In this document: piece by piece, positions 1 through 11,053 of the stretch
Numbering within the stretch: the first letter of the stretch is position 1
Layout: every line of letters starts with the position of its first letter
Source of the DNA: Gigantopelta aegis
Taxonomy: Eukaryota; Mollusca; Gastropoda; Neomphalida; Peltospiridae
Direction: 5' to 3'
DNA length: 64,000 nt
Assembly (NCBI RefSeq): GCF_016097555.1
Contig: NC_054712.1
Span: 42,673,999 to 42,737,998, forward strand
Translations under genes and position numbers: made by a program
The notes under the pieces: model-generated
The model's input: only the letters and a program-made list of their open reading frames with translations
Database searches by the model: none
Told to the model about the DNA's origin: nothing

Positions 1-494
1 AGGAAACTCTGACCCACCCTGGGAATTATTGGGGATGTTCTGGCCATCTCCTCTCCCCTGCTGTCCTGCATACCAAACGTTTGCTACTGATGATCACACC
101 TAAACAATAATTATTATGACACGCCATACCATGGCATGTCGATAGATAAATATATAACGGTACAATTTATCGTCGCTATTGCGTTAATTCAATTCCGTGT
201 GACAATTTAGATTTTAGAACAACCTATATTTATCCGAGGTAGTACGGTATATTTACATGGCCAACTTACCGACTTTTACGACATGTTGATGCACAAGTCC
301 TTTACGTGCTAAGTGTCACGGTTCGATGCATTTGTTTAACGCAACGGAGTTAGTTTAGTGCACGGTCATGCACGAGATATTGCAACATAATAACTGGAAG
401 CCGAATTGCGTGTGTTGAAGCGACCGGGGATCGACAGACTGGTGAAAGGTATCGCACCAACGCCGGACGCGAGGTGGACGAGATAGGAATCAAA
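1..494. other. 5' flank of the SLC10-like gene
   Basis: No gene or repeat was recognised here. The stretch presumably holds the promoter and 5' leader of the SLC10-like gene. There is no TATA or initiator element that I could defend, and no upstream coding exon is needed because the first Met at 495 opens a signal peptide. Confidence 0.4.
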
Positions 495-1079
495 ATGGCC
501 CAGTTCCCCAAGTTTTTAACCGTGTGCTGGCTTTTCTTGGTTTGGAATATTTACAGTGTAGAAGGCATTGATCTCAGTGTAGAAAGTTTACAAGATTTAC
601 CCCTAAGACTGTACGAAAAAGAGGAAACTAGTTTTGTTTTCAACTTTAATTTTTCGCAAAATAATCTTAACTCCGTCTTGGTTCGATTTAAAACGCTCAA
701 ACCAAAAATCGCAACCATATTTGAAAAAGATACGTTTTTATTAGCAGAAAATGTCTCAGTAAAGATAATAGGTCGTTTGCTTGGACGAACAAATATGACG
801 ATTTTAGTAAATACGTCGGATATTTCTTCCAGCACGTATACCAAGGGAGATAACTCTAATTCAAGCTCATGGTACGAGTTGCAACAAAAATTCAGAATTG
901 TTGTAAGCCGAAAAGAAAGAACCGTTGACACGATATTTACCGTAGTTGTGATAATACTGGTGATCACCTTGAATGCTGCGATGGGTTGCAAGGTTGAACT
1001 GCTGGTTGTCAAGGAAACGTTGAAGAAACCAATAGCACCTATTGTTGGATTCCTGTCACAGTTTATACTTATGCCAGTG
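495..1079 (+). CDS. SLC10A3-like: SLC10-like gene, exon 1
   Basis: Codes residues 1-195: signal peptide, ectodomain with several N-X-S/T sites (for example NVS, NMT, NTS, NSS), then the first helices including GCKVELLVVKETLKKP, typical of the SLC10 start. It ends in phase 0 at CCAGTG|GTAGGA. An alternative GT three bases upstream gives a worse donor. Confidence 0.88.
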
Positions 1080-4000
1080 GTAGGATTTTGCACAATCTAA
1101 TTAAAATGTGGATCTAACAGCAGCCAGTTGGAGCTCATGTCCACCAATCAAAACCTTACTTGCAGAATCATGCCAGTGATTTAAAAATAATTTGAAAACA
1201 TTCCGAATTATATATACGACATGTTTCGTGTGAATTACGAATGCCTTAAAACATGTTTTATTTTATAAAAATAAATAATTTGTAATGTAAAACTGAAGAC
1301 TGATTTAGTTGGGGTTTTTTTCATAAATAAATAAATAATTTTTAATGTAAAATTGAAGACTGATAACCCATCCCGTACGTATTGGTATGGTTCGCTGTAC
1401 TGCGGCCACTAAAATAGACTCCCCCGATATTTTTAGAATTTGTATGCTCCCAAATAACGTTATAAAAGGCGAAGTGTAATTGGTCAATATTTATATTATT
1501 ATTTACAGACGAAATGTTACCTGGACATTGGAGACTACGCTGTGGTGTTAGCAATCTGATTAAAATTAGTTCTACTGGTCTAAATAAGGCATTCGTAATT
1601 CACATGAAACATCGTATACCCTCAGGATAATTCGGAATATTTTCAAATTATTTTCAAATCACTGGCATGATTCTGCAAGTAAGGTTTTGATTGGTGGACA
1701 TGAGCTCCAACTGGCTGCTGTTAGATTCACATGTAATAGTGAAGCTAATTTTAATTAGATTGGATTTTGCATATCTTTTAATAATTAATATTTTATTTTA
1801 TTTATGTGTATTATTATTATAAAAAAAAATATATATAATGTTAATGCTATTATAATTATACTCTTGATTATTATTGTTTTGGGTGTGTGGGTATGGTTAT
1901 GTAGTGGTATTAGTGGTAGTAGTAGTAGTAGTAGTAGTAACAACAGTACCGTAGTAGTAGTAACAATGGTAGTTGTAGTAGTAGTAGTAACAGTAGTACC
2001 ATAGCAGTAGTAGTAGTAGTAACAGTAGTAGTAACAACAGTACCGTAGCAGTAGTAGTAGTGACAACAGCAGTAGTAGTAGTAGTAACAGTAGTAGTAGT
2101 AGTAACAGCAGTACCATAGCAGTAGTAGTAGTAACAGTGGTAGTAGTAGTAGTAGTAGTAACAGCAGTACCATAGCAGTAGTAGTAGTAACAGTGGTAAC
2201 AGTGGTAGTAGTAGTAGTAGTAGTAGTAGTAACAGTGGTAACAGTGGTAGTAGTAGTAGTAGTAGTAACAGTAGTAGTAGTAGTAACAGCAGTACCATAG
2301 CAGTAGTAGTAGTAACAGTGGTAACAGTGGTGGTAGTAGTAGTAGTAGTAGTAATAGTAGTAGTAACAGTGGTAACAGTGGTAGTAGTAGTAGTAGTAAC
2401 AGCAGTACCGTAGTAGTAGAGAAATAATGGTTATGGAGTCACGTTTTAGTCTATTTTTAAAGGTACTTCAATGTCACAGACTCTTGTTTCACTTTGTCGT
2501 ATCCAGATTTGTTACAGGTTTGTAAATTAACCAAACTTAGTGTCTATTTTTACGGATTAAAACTAGGGTCTATAGGTGAAAAATATGCCTTAGTGTTTAA
2601 AAACTAGGGCCAGTCCCTTTAAACAAGCTTCCATTTCGTATCATGTTTGTGTCTCGAGTGGAATAATTTTTGATTTTCATGAGTTTTAGCGGGTGACAAT
2701 GAAAATTATTTCACAAGGGATATATATTTAGTATCCATAATTGATTTAGTTTATATCATTCAACTTGTTTAGTTGATGTTCCTTTAAGGTCTAGTGCACC
2801 ATTCGATGACATCATCGTGTGACATCAAAATGTTACATGTCAGTCTTTCTGCCAGAAAGACATTTTTGGGTATGACGCTATGGAATTGAATGCAACGGTT
2901 GCAACCACAGTCAACAGGGGGCCTGAGCGCAGAAAGGAAATAAGTTAAAATTTGGGGATAGGGTTAAGAAAATCATACAGTAATGATAAGAGTAATTAAT
3001 TTTGTCACAAGGTTAAAGTGACAGACCCTAGTTTGAAAACACTTAGACATATTTTTCACCGTGATCCTAGTTTCAACCCGTAAAAACGGACACTGAGTGT
3101 GGTTAATTTACAAACCTGTGACAAATTTGGATACAACAGAGTGAAACAAGAGTCGGTGACATTGAAATTCTATTTTTGTAAAAAATGAATAAAGCGTGAC
3201 TCCATAATCATTACTTCTCAGACGCATGTGCGTTTTTAAAAATATGAAAAATGCATTTTGTGGTATTGGAAACACCAGGATGACCTGAAACACTTCGAAT
3301 GTACGGAAATGGATAATCTAAACAAAAAAATACATGTAATGTTTGATTTCAATGATCATAAACGGCTCTAATAGTAAAAAAAATCTGCCTTTGTGTTTAA
3401 TAACTAGGGTCTGTCCCTTTATAACTTCTAAAAAAAAATCTGCAAATTTTTTTGGCTATATGCATGGCGCCATATCCGTTTTACCCTCTGGCAGAAGCCC
3501 TGCATGTTATGTCGATGTGTTACATGTATGTGTAATATTATAGGCTCTGTCTGTCCATCCATCCATAGGGCTCATACTGGGAATCATTTTCTTTTAGCCA
3601 ATTTTCGCATATATATGAAGAGTATTTGCTTGAAAATTAGTCAAGAGTGGCTAATTTATTTTTTTAAATCCCGGCCTTGGTGGCGTCGTGGTTAAGCCAT
3701 CGGTCTACAGGCTGGTAGGTAATGGGTTCGGATCCCAGTCGAGGCATGGGATTTTTAATCCAGATACCGACTCCAAACCCTGAGTGAGTGCTCCGCAAGG
3801 CTCAATGGGTAGGTGTAAACCACTTGCACTGACCAGTGATCCATAACTGGTTCAACAAAGGCCATGGTTTGTGCTATCCTGCCTGTGGGAAGCACAAATA
3901 AAAGATCCCTTGCTGCTAATCGGAAAGAGTAGCCCATGTAGTGGCGACAGCGGGTTTCCTCTCAGAATCTGTGTGGTCCTTAACCATATGTCTGACTCCA

Positions 4001-7000
4001 TATAACCGTAAATAAAATGTATTGAGTGCGTCATTAAATAAAACATTTCTTTCTTTCTAATTAATTTTTTTTTTTTTAAATTGGCCAAATACCAAATGTA
4101 GCCACTTCAGGGCTTCTAGAATTTTTTTAAAATCCACAAGCCATGGGATCAGTGATACAATGTATACAAAAATATACTAGCCACAATTAAAAATTCACTA
4201 GCCCTACTTTACTTTAACTTAATACAATTTTAACTTAATACAATCAGATATTTCACCTAAAGAGGGAGATAGAGCTTAAAAACACTAACATTGGGGATGG
4301 GTGGTGGGGGGGGGGGGGGGGGGGCAGGATATTCATGTTTACAAAATAAACTTATAACTGCAACATTTCACTAGCCGTCAGGCATGGCAATAGTAGTTAT
4401 TTACATTGAATATTACTAGCCATGGGAGTGGGGCTGCCATAATCTAGAAGCTCTGGTAACAATTCACAGTAATTTTGAGTAAATATATTAATGATTTTGG
4501 CGTGTGACGAGGTGAGCACATTTTCAACTACGTGGAAATAGTTTTGCGCCAGCACGCGTGAGTGGGAGCAATTGCTCGCGTCAACCTTAAGGACTGATGT
4601 TTAAAAGAAGGAAGGAAGGAAATGTTTTATTTAAACGACGCACTCAACAGTTTATTTACGGTTATATATATGGCATCAGACATATAGTGAAGGACCACAC
4701 AGATATTTAGAGAGGAAACCGGCTCGCCACTTCACGGTCTACTCTTTTCTATTAGCAGCAAGGGATCTTTTATATGCACCATCCCATAGACAGGATAACA
4801 CATACCACGGCCGTTGATGTACCAGTCGTGGTGCACTGGCTGGAGCGAGAAATAGCCCAGTGATCCCACCGACGGGGATCGATCCTAAACCGACCACGCA
4901 TCAAGCGAGAGCTTTACCACTGGGCTACAGTTGTATATAAATGTATCATGTACATGTACATTCATGTTATGTTTATGGTAAAAGCATATTTCTCATTTCA
5001 CAGATATCCTTCATGTTGGGATACTTCCTCCACTTTGACCCGGGGATTGCGCTTGGATTTCTTGCCACCGGTTGCTCACCAGGGGGCTCTGCTAGTAACA
5101 TCTACACATATTTGCTCGGTGGTGATGTTTCTCTCAGCGTGACGATGACTCTGGTTAGCACAGTTGCCTCCCTTGGTAAGAGAATCTATCATGACTGTAA
5201 AAAGACTGTCCTGGGTTTGTAACATAAATCAAGGTCAGGGCTAGCTCAGGCTATGTAGAAAATTTCGCCAAATTATCTATTAAATGCCAAAAATTGCAGA
5301 AACACACATAGTTTCAACAAAACATCAATTATTACATGCAATTCTTTTGCCAAATTAAAATAATAAAAAAAGAAAGAAGGAAATGTTTTATTTAACGACA
5401 CACTCAACACATTTTATTTACAGTTATATGGCATCGGACATGGTTAAGGACCACACAGCTTTTGAGAGGAAAGCCGCTGTCGCCACTACATGGGCTACTC
5501 TTTCCGATTAGCAGCAAGGGATCTTTTATTTGCGCTTCCCACAGGCAGGATAGCACAAACCATGGCCTTTATTGAACCAGTTATGGATCACTGGTCAGTG
5601 CAAGTGGTTTACACCTACCCATTGAGCCTTGCGGAGCACTCAGGGTTTGGAGTCGGTATCTGGATTAAAAATCCCATGCCTCGACTGGGATCCGAACCCA
5701 TTACTTACCAGCCTGTAGACTGATGGCCTAACCATGACACCACCGAGGCCGGTTTAAAATAAAATTTGCCAGTGGCGAGTGGCATTGCTAGCCGTGAAAC
5801 CTTTTAATGACTAAAAGTTGCATACTTTAAATATAGTGTTTTTTGTGTGTAATATCAGTGTCTGTATCTGCAGTGTGTTTCTGGTCATCCATGGGAAAAT
5901 AGTCTTCATAGTGAAAATGTTCAATGCAGTTTCATTTTGAGCAATCAAATACATTGTCCTTGTACTGAGATAAAAGATATCATTTGTTTGGACTAGTGAA
6001 AATATTGGCAGACAAATAGATTTCTAGATGTACATGCCCAGTGGGCTAGTGATAAAATTCTGCTTATTGGTCTTCTGTCGGTCCAACCGGAGAGTACTGA
6101 TAAGATATTAAACAAGCTTCCTTCTCATATGATGTTTATGTCTCGTGTGAAATAATTTTCAGTTGTCACAAGTTTTAGCGAGTGACAATTTTTTTTTTTT
6201 CACTCTGGACATAAACATGTTATGAAGTGGTAGCGAGTTTAATATCCTATTATTACCCATAATCGATCTTAATTTATATTGGTCAACTCGTTTATTGTAT
6301 TTTTTAGCTGTTTTTGTCCATGTTTCTTTTTGTCTTCCTGTTTTTCTTTTTTCAGGTCTGTTGGAAACCATTTTAAAAATTTTATATTAATTTCTATATT
6401 TCACTATATTTTAAATGCATGTGATCTAGTTCCAGTTTGAAACTTAATAAAGCCATGATTTTATGGTTTATAACAATATTCAGTATGAATTATATGTATG
6501 TGTCATTAAGTGGAGAAATAGTGTAAGGGAGGAATGATCAGGGGGAATAACTTGGATGGGGCTAGCTCTGGGTTAACTTCAAACTGTAGAAACTCAAAGT
6601 TATTTTCCAATAAAATGTCAATTATTTCAAGAAAATATATCGCAACATTAAAATACATTTTCACAATTGTTTTTAGCATGCATAACTGACGAATTTGTCT
6701 AGTGCCAGAACTAGCACGGCATGGGTGAACAGTCCAGGGGGAATTACTCTACATAGAGTCGAAGTGTTACATTGATTAAAATGGTTTTTAGTAAGCGTTC
6801 TCAAAGTCTGTGTTCATATTGTTTTTTTAACACAGCTTCACAGCTCACACTGGAATGGATTTTGGTTTAGCCAATTTTCAGTGTATTTGCTTAAAAATTG
6901 ATAATTTAGGGAATATTGTATTAGCAAAGACTAAATATGGTAGCCACTTGGTAGCCAATTGGCTAATTTGGCAATATACAGAGTGATTGTCACATTGGAC

Positions 7001-8584
7001 ATACAATTTATATGTATGTGTCTTTTCCAGGAATGGCGACAGCGGGTTTCTTCCCTCAATATTTGTGTGGTCCTTAACCATATGTTCGACGCCATGTAAC
7101 AGTAAATGAAATATGTTGAGTGCGTCATTTAAAAATAAAACATTTCCTTCCTTTTTCAGGAATGTAGCACAACCCGTGCAATTGCCCATGACAATCAGCA
7201 ATGCTCTGGAGATTGCCGTGGAGTTTTTCATGCTCCACAGCACTCTTTTTTTCTTCTTTTTTTTTGCTGTGGACTATTCTGATGTCTTCCCAATGACATG
7301 TTTTTTGGACGTGACATTTTCTTAAAGGGACATTCCAGAGTTTGCTGCATTGTAAGATGTTTCCAACTAATAAAATATTTCTATGATTAAATTTACATAA
7401 ATTACATACGGTATATTTTCTTGTTTAGAATATCAGTGTCTGTATATTTAATGTGTTTCTGGTCGTCTGAATATTTGCAAGAAGCCCAAACTGGATTTTG
7501 TCTTCAAATAATTTCTTACATAGGAAAAAAATATTTTATGAAATAAAATGAAATTTAACCTAGTACAAATATTAGAATGATCCAAAACACGTTTAATATA
7601 CAGCCACTAATATTTTATGCAGAAAAATATATTTGATATGTAATTACAATCATTAAAAAGTCTCTGTTACAAATGTAGTCGATAACATCTTAAAAAAGTG
7701 CAGCAAACTCAGGAATGTCCCTTTAATTGCAGGGGATGGTGGCGGGTTTACTCTCTTAAGACTATATTTAAAAATAACCAACATGTTTGACATCCAATCA
7801 ACATGCTCTAGTGGTGTCGTTAAACAAAACTTTAACTTTAACTTTTGTTTCAGGAATGATCCCGCTCTGGCTGTTCACGGTGGGAACGAGAGTCCTGTAC
7901 AAGGACGCTGAGATCAGCATCCCGTACACGAACATCTTCATCTCTCTAATCGGCCTCATCCTGCCGATCGGCGCCGGGCTCCTCCTCAAGTACAAGAAAC
8001 CCGCCTGGGCCAAGATGTTCGTGAAGATCATCAGACCGGTCACCGCCATATTCCTCATCTTCGTGTTCACGTTCGGCGTCTACGTCAACCTCTACATCTT
8101 CGACGTGCTGGCTCCGATGGTCATACTGGCTGGAGCCTTGCTGCCATATTGCGGCTTTCTTTTCGGCGCAATTGTTGCTGTCGTCACGCGACAGTCGAAG
8201 AAGAACATCATAACGATCGCCATAGAGACGGGAATACAGAACACTGGTATTGCCATCGTTTTGTTGAGAGTGTCTCTCGAGCCGCCCGATAATGACCTCG
8301 GTATTGTACCGCCGGTGATCGCGGCGGTGTTTACGCCAATCCCTCTCGTGATTGCCATCATTGCCTTGGAGATCCGGAAGAGGTGTTTCACGAAGAAGAC
8401 ACAGATAACACAGGGTAATGACAACAGTCACGAGATGCTTTCTGACCGACCAGAACAGGACTCCCCTGCTAAGAAGTCCAACAACGACAAATACGAGATG
8501 CTTTCTGCTGTACCAGACTCTCCGGTTAAGAAGTCTGAAAAAGACAGTGACATACCGCAGGTTGATGCCTCAGGACATCACTGA
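495..8584 (+). CDS. SLC10A3-like: SLC10-family sodium/solute cotransporter (P3/SLC10A3-like), complete, 3 exons
   Basis: Joined exons 495-1079, 5004-5175 and 7854-8584 give one 495-residue open frame. The start at 495 is the first ATG in frame (context AAAATGG). It is followed by a signal peptide (about residues 1-24), a roughly 125-residue N-glycosylated ectodomain, and the multi-helix SLC10 core. Two SLC10 signatures are visible: GCSPGGSASN at about 218-227, matching the first sodium-site motif, and ETGIQN at about 377-382, matching the second. The tail is hydrophilic. A signal peptide plus ectodomain before the core is the layout I know from P3 protein (SLC10A3) and SLC10A5 rather than the bile acid carriers SLC10A1/A2. 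With both sodium motifs present it is probably a working sodium-coupled plasma-membrane transporter, but the substrate cannot be read from sequence. The SLC10 family call is firm; the subtype is less so. Confidence 0.9.
1093..1762. repeat. Long inverted-repeat (foldback) element, copy 1
   Basis: Arms of about 170 bp (1093-1260 and about 1580-1762) are near-perfect reverse complements, ending CAATCTAATTAAAA and TTTTAATTAGATTG, around a roughly 300-bp centre. A second copy in the other orientation lies at 51698-52243. No transposase frame is present, so it is a non-autonomous element. It begins about 13 bp downstream of the exon 1 donor. Confidence 0.75.
1905..2427. repeat. Compound GTA/GTAACA microsatellite
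   Basis: About 520 bp of GTA trinucleotides interspersed with AACAGTAGTACC variants. Long frames on both strands here are artefacts of the trinucleotide. Confidence 0.9.
2425..2622. mobile_element. TTAA element family M2, partial copy
   Basis: Matches the right half of the 31788-32158 element, ending in AGTCCCTTTAA. It carries an internal duplication of the AACTAGGG end motif, so this is a rearranged half copy. Confidence 0.6.
2623..2790. repeat. Unnamed dispersed repeat, copy 1
   Basis: Starts AAACAAGCTTCC and contains GAGTTTTAGCGGGTGACAAT. A diverged copy in the same orientation lies at 6109-6300. No coding capacity is seen. Confidence 0.5.
2838..3012. repeat. Unnamed dispersed repeat near a TTAA element
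   Basis: TTTCTGCCAGAAAGACATTT through AATTTTGTCACAAG is matched in inverted orientation by 9650-9935, including the shared text around GACTGCAGTTGCATTCA. Confidence 0.5.
3013..3423. mobile_element. TTAA element family M2, full-length copy
   Basis: Begins TTAAAGTGACAGACCCTAGT and ends ACTAGGGTCTGTCCCTTTAT, giving terminal inverted repeats of about 20 bp and a TTAA at the left (mutated to TTTA/TTAT at the right). It is too short to code a transposase. TTAA ends suggest it was moved by a piggyBac-type enzyme, which is inferred. Confidence 0.7.
3671..4058 (+). mobile_element. SINE, family S3, full length
   Basis: tRNA-like head (GGCGTCGTGGTTAAGCCATC as box A region, GGGTTCGGATCCCAG as box B region), then a central body shared with families S1 and S2 (AAAAGATCCCTTGCTGCTAAT), and an S1-type tail ending GAGTGCGTCATTAAATAAAA plus TTTC repeats. 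Other copies are at 5371-5753 and 42283-42590. Confidence 0.85.
4607..4931 (-). mobile_element. SINE, family S1, full length
   Basis: Reads on the minus strand from a tRNA-like head (AGCCCAGTGGTAAAGC box A, GGGATCGATCC box B region) through the shared body to the tail TGAGTGCGTCGTTTAAATAA and a TTCC tract. S1 is the commonest SINE in the window. Confidence 0.85.
5004..5175 (+). CDS. SLC10A3-like: SLC10-like gene, exon 2
   Basis: 172 bases from acceptor TTTCACAG to donor CTTG|GTAAGA, entered in phase 0 and left in phase 1. Codes residues 196-252 with the conserved GFLATGCSPGGSASNIY segment and the following helix TMTLVSTVASL, which in SLC10 proteins runs straight into the next exon's GMIPLWLF. 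Confidence 0.88.
5371..5753 (-). mobile_element. SINE, family S3, full length
   Basis: Minus-strand S3 copy in SLC10 intron 2. The head at its right end reads (minus) GGCCTCGGTGGTGTCATGGT, and the A/T-rich tail with GAAA repeats lies at the left. Confidence 0.85.
5754..7035. other. SLC10 intron 2, mostly unannotated
   Basis: No exon was recognised. It contains a diverged copy (6109-6300) of the 2623-2790 repeat and otherwise AT-rich sequence. Short frames on both strands look random. Confidence 0.5.
7036..7158 (+). mobile_element. SINE S1 tail fragment
   Basis: Only the 3' part survives: GCGACAGCGGGTTTC to GAGTGCGTCATTTAAAAATA and a TTCC tract that runs into TTTTTCAG at 7159. Confidence 0.75.
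7322..7726. mobile_element. TTAA element family M1, full length
   Basis: TTAA, then terminal inverted repeats AGGGACATTCCAGAGTTTGC and GCAAACTCAGGAATGTCCCT, then TTAA. Non-autonomous, about 400 bp. Other M1 copies: 12780, 20472, 24936, 35296 and 40189. The TTAA duplication points to a piggyBac-type mobiliser. Confidence 0.85.
7741..7850 (+). mobile_element. SINE S2 tail fragment abutting an SLC10 acceptor
   Basis: The S2 tail (GACATCCAATCAACATGCTC, then CTAGTGGTGTCGTTAAACAA, then TTTAACTTTAACTTT) ends within about 10 bases of the exon 3 acceptor and supplies the T-rich tract. Confidence 0.75.
7854..8584 (+). CDS. SLC10A3-like: SLC10-like gene, exon 3 (terminal)
   Basis: Starts after TTTGTTTCAG, completes the split Gly codon, and reads GMIPLWLFTVGTRVLYKD to the stop TGA at 8582-8584. 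It holds the remaining helices, the ETGIQN sodium-site motif and a hydrophilic tail with two tandem copies of an EMLS-(x)n-SPxKKS unit. It is noticeably richer in G+C than the introns around it. The acceptor tract abuts a SINE tail (see 7741-7850). Confidence 0.9.
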
Positions 8585-8924
8585 CACAAACGAGAATCAG
8601 TTTTGATGCCAACACTATGACATTTGCACCTTCATTCTTTATTGACTTTAAACTATACATGGGCGTAGGAAGGTGCCAAAAAAGATGGGGACACACACAC
8701 CAATATATATAAATACACGTATAAATATATAAATACCATCACTGCTTTTACAAAGTTGGGGGGACACATGTCCCCCTTGACCCCCCTACCCCCAACGCTT
8801 CCTACACCAGTGCTATAAACAAGTGTAGGTTAGGTTAACTAATCTGGTATAGCCAAACCAGTTTAAAATGTAAGTGTGAACACAATCTTTTTCACTATGC
8901 CAATATACATGTAGCTAAACAGGT
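8585..8924. other. 3' flank of the SLC10-like gene
   Basis: Contains the presumed 3' UTR. I see no canonical AATAAA close to the stop. 8650-8815 resembles a low-grade repeat rich in GGGGGACACA-type text, also suggested at 13640-13770. Confidence 0.4.
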
Positions 8925-9425
8925 ATAGCTAAAACACATCGGTTTGTGGTTTGTGTGACTAAAACACATCGGTTTGTGGTTTGTGTGACTAAAACACATC
9001 GGTTTGTGGTTTGTGTGACTAAAACACGATTGGTTTGTGGTTTGTGTGACTAAAACACATCGGTTTGTGGTTTAGTGAAACTCGTATGACTAAAACACAT
9101 CGGTTTATGGTTTAGTGAAACTCGTATGACTAAAACACATCAGTTTGTGGTTTAATGAAACTCGTATGACTAAAACACATCGGTTTATGGTTTAGTGAAA
9201 CTCGTATGACTAAAACACATCGGTTAATTTGTGGTTTAGTGAAACTGGTATGACTAAAGCACATCGGTTAATTTGTGGTTTAGTGAAACTGGTATGACTA
9301 AAACACATCGCTTTGTGGTTTAGTGAAACTGGTATGACTAAAACACATTGGTTTGTAGTTTAGTGAAACTTGTGTGACTAAAACACATCGGTTTGTGGTT
9401 TAGTGAAACCAATATGACTAAAACA
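8925..9425. repeat. Minisatellite, 30-bp then 40-bp units
   Basis: Head-to-tail units starting CTAAAACACATCGGTTTGTG. The first four or five are about 30 bp, and the rest are about 40 bp with an added GTGAAACTCGTATGA-type segment. The unit is contiguous, with no spacers. Confidence 0.9.
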
Positions 9426-9899
9426 GCGTAAATGTAATTGTGAAGGCAAACTGTTGTAGCGAACAGCCGATCATTGTTTTGATGTCTTGCGCAAGTGTGG
9501 ATAACTACACTTCTGCTGTATACCAGTAGGCCTATATAGCTATCACATGTGTGAATGTTTGTCACTTCCAATCAAAAATGTTTTAGCTAAACCAGTATAG
9601 TTAAACCAGTTTAGCTTGTGTAAGTGTGAACACTATAGATCAAGGTTTCTGGCAGAGAGTAAAATGGGTATGGCATCATACCCGCATTTAAAAAAATATT
9701 TTTTTACCTTTTGACAAAATTAATGACTCTTACAATTACGATATGATTTTCTTATCCCTAACCCTAAACCTAACCCATTTTCTTTCTGGGGCAGGGGCAG
9801 CCCCCCCCCCCCCCCCCCCCCCCCCCACATCCTATTGACTGCAGTTGCATTCAGCACACACACACTGTAAATGTTAAATATCACAGTGCCATACCCAAC
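9426..9899. repeat. Mixed repeat-derived stretch with a poly-C run
   Basis: From about 9650 on it is an inverted copy of the 2838-3012 repeat, interrupted by a run of more than 25 C at about 9800-9828. No gene is seen. Confidence 0.5.
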
Positions 9900-10259
9900 A
9901 ATGTATTTCTGGCAGAAACATTGTAGGTGTATTATGTGACTTCATAAACAGGGTGAGAGACCAGTGTTCTGCTTGAACGAAAGAAAGAAAGAAATGTGTA
10001 TTTCTGGCAGAAACATTGTAGGTGTATTATGTGACTTCATAAACAGGGTGAGAGACCAGTGTTGTGCTTGAACGAAAGAAAGAAAGAAATGTATTTCTGG
10101 CAGAAACATTGTAGGTGTATTATGTGACTTCATAAACAGGGTGAGAGACCAGTGTTCTGCTTGAACGAAAGAAAGAAAGAAATGTATTTCTGGCAGAAAC
10201 ATTGTAGGTGTATTATGAGACTTCATAAACAGGGTGAGAGACCAGTGTTCTGCTTGAAT
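9900..10259. repeat. Four tandem copies of a ~93-bp unit ending in a SINE tail
   Basis: Units start AATGTATTTCTGGCAGAAAC and end GCTTGAACGAAAGAAAGAAA. The GAAA tract is the same as the tail of the SINE that follows, so the array copied unique flank plus SINE tail. Confidence 0.85.
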
Positions 10260-10591
10260 GAAAGAAAGAAAGAAATGTTTCATTTTATGACGCACTCAAC
10301 ACATTGTATTTACGGTTATATGGCATCAGACATGTGGTTAAGGACCACACAGATATTGAGGAAAGAAACCTGCTGTCGCCACTTCATGGGCTACTCTTTT
10401 CAATTAGCAGCAAGGGATCTTTTATATGCACCATCCCACAGACAGCATAGTACATACCATGGCCTTTGATATACCAGTCGTGGTGCACTGGCTGGAATGA
10501 GAAATAGCTCAACGGGCCCACCGATGGGGATTGATCCCACACTGACCGCGCATCGATCAAGCGCTGTACCACTGGGCTACGTCTCGCCCCC
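10260..10591 (-). mobile_element. SINE, family S1, full length
   Basis: Minus-strand copy with its GAAA tail fused to the preceding tandem array. Head near 10500-10591 (minus strand: GAGACGTAGCCCAGTGGTAC). Confidence 0.85.
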
Positions 10592-10662
10592 CTGCTTGAA
10601 CGAGTTTGATAGATCAAACTTAGCTGTTGGTCCTTGGCAATTATTGTCTCGCCTTTATCATG

Positions 10663-10880
10663 AATGTTTTGTTTAACGACACCACTAGAGCACATTGATT
10701 TATTAATCATCGGCTATTGGATGTCAAACATATGGTCATTTTGACACAGTCATATAGAGAGGAAACCCTCAATATTTGTTCCATTAGTAGCACAGGATCT
10801 TTTATATGCACCATCCCACAGACAGGATAGCACACACCACAGCCTTTGATATACCAGTTGTGGTGCACTGGCTGGAATGA
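10663..10880 (-). mobile_element. SINE, family S2, 5'-truncated
   Basis: Tail (plus view GTTTAACGACACCACTAGAG) and body up to GTGCACTGGCTGGAATGA; the tRNA-like head is missing. Confidence 0.8.
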
Positions 10881-10954
10881 CCTTGGTCATGGATTTAAAA
10901 AGGCGAAATATATATGTATTACTTTTCCAGCAGCAGCAGTGACAGTGTCGATTT

Positions 10955-11053
10955 TTGCATTAAAGTTTAATGTTAAACTTACAAGTTTTGCATTAAAGGT
11001 TAATGTTAAACTTAAAAAATTTTGCATTGAAGTTTAATGTTAAACTTAAAGTT
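10955..11053. repeat. Three ~33-bp tandem units
   Basis: TTTGCATTAAAGTTTAATGT repeated with minor change, each copy followed by TAAACTTA. Confidence 0.75.

Noticed and set aside
8925-9425. Regular repeats that might suggest a CRISPR array
   Set aside because: Units are directly adjacent with no unique spacers, in an animal genome; it is a minisatellite.
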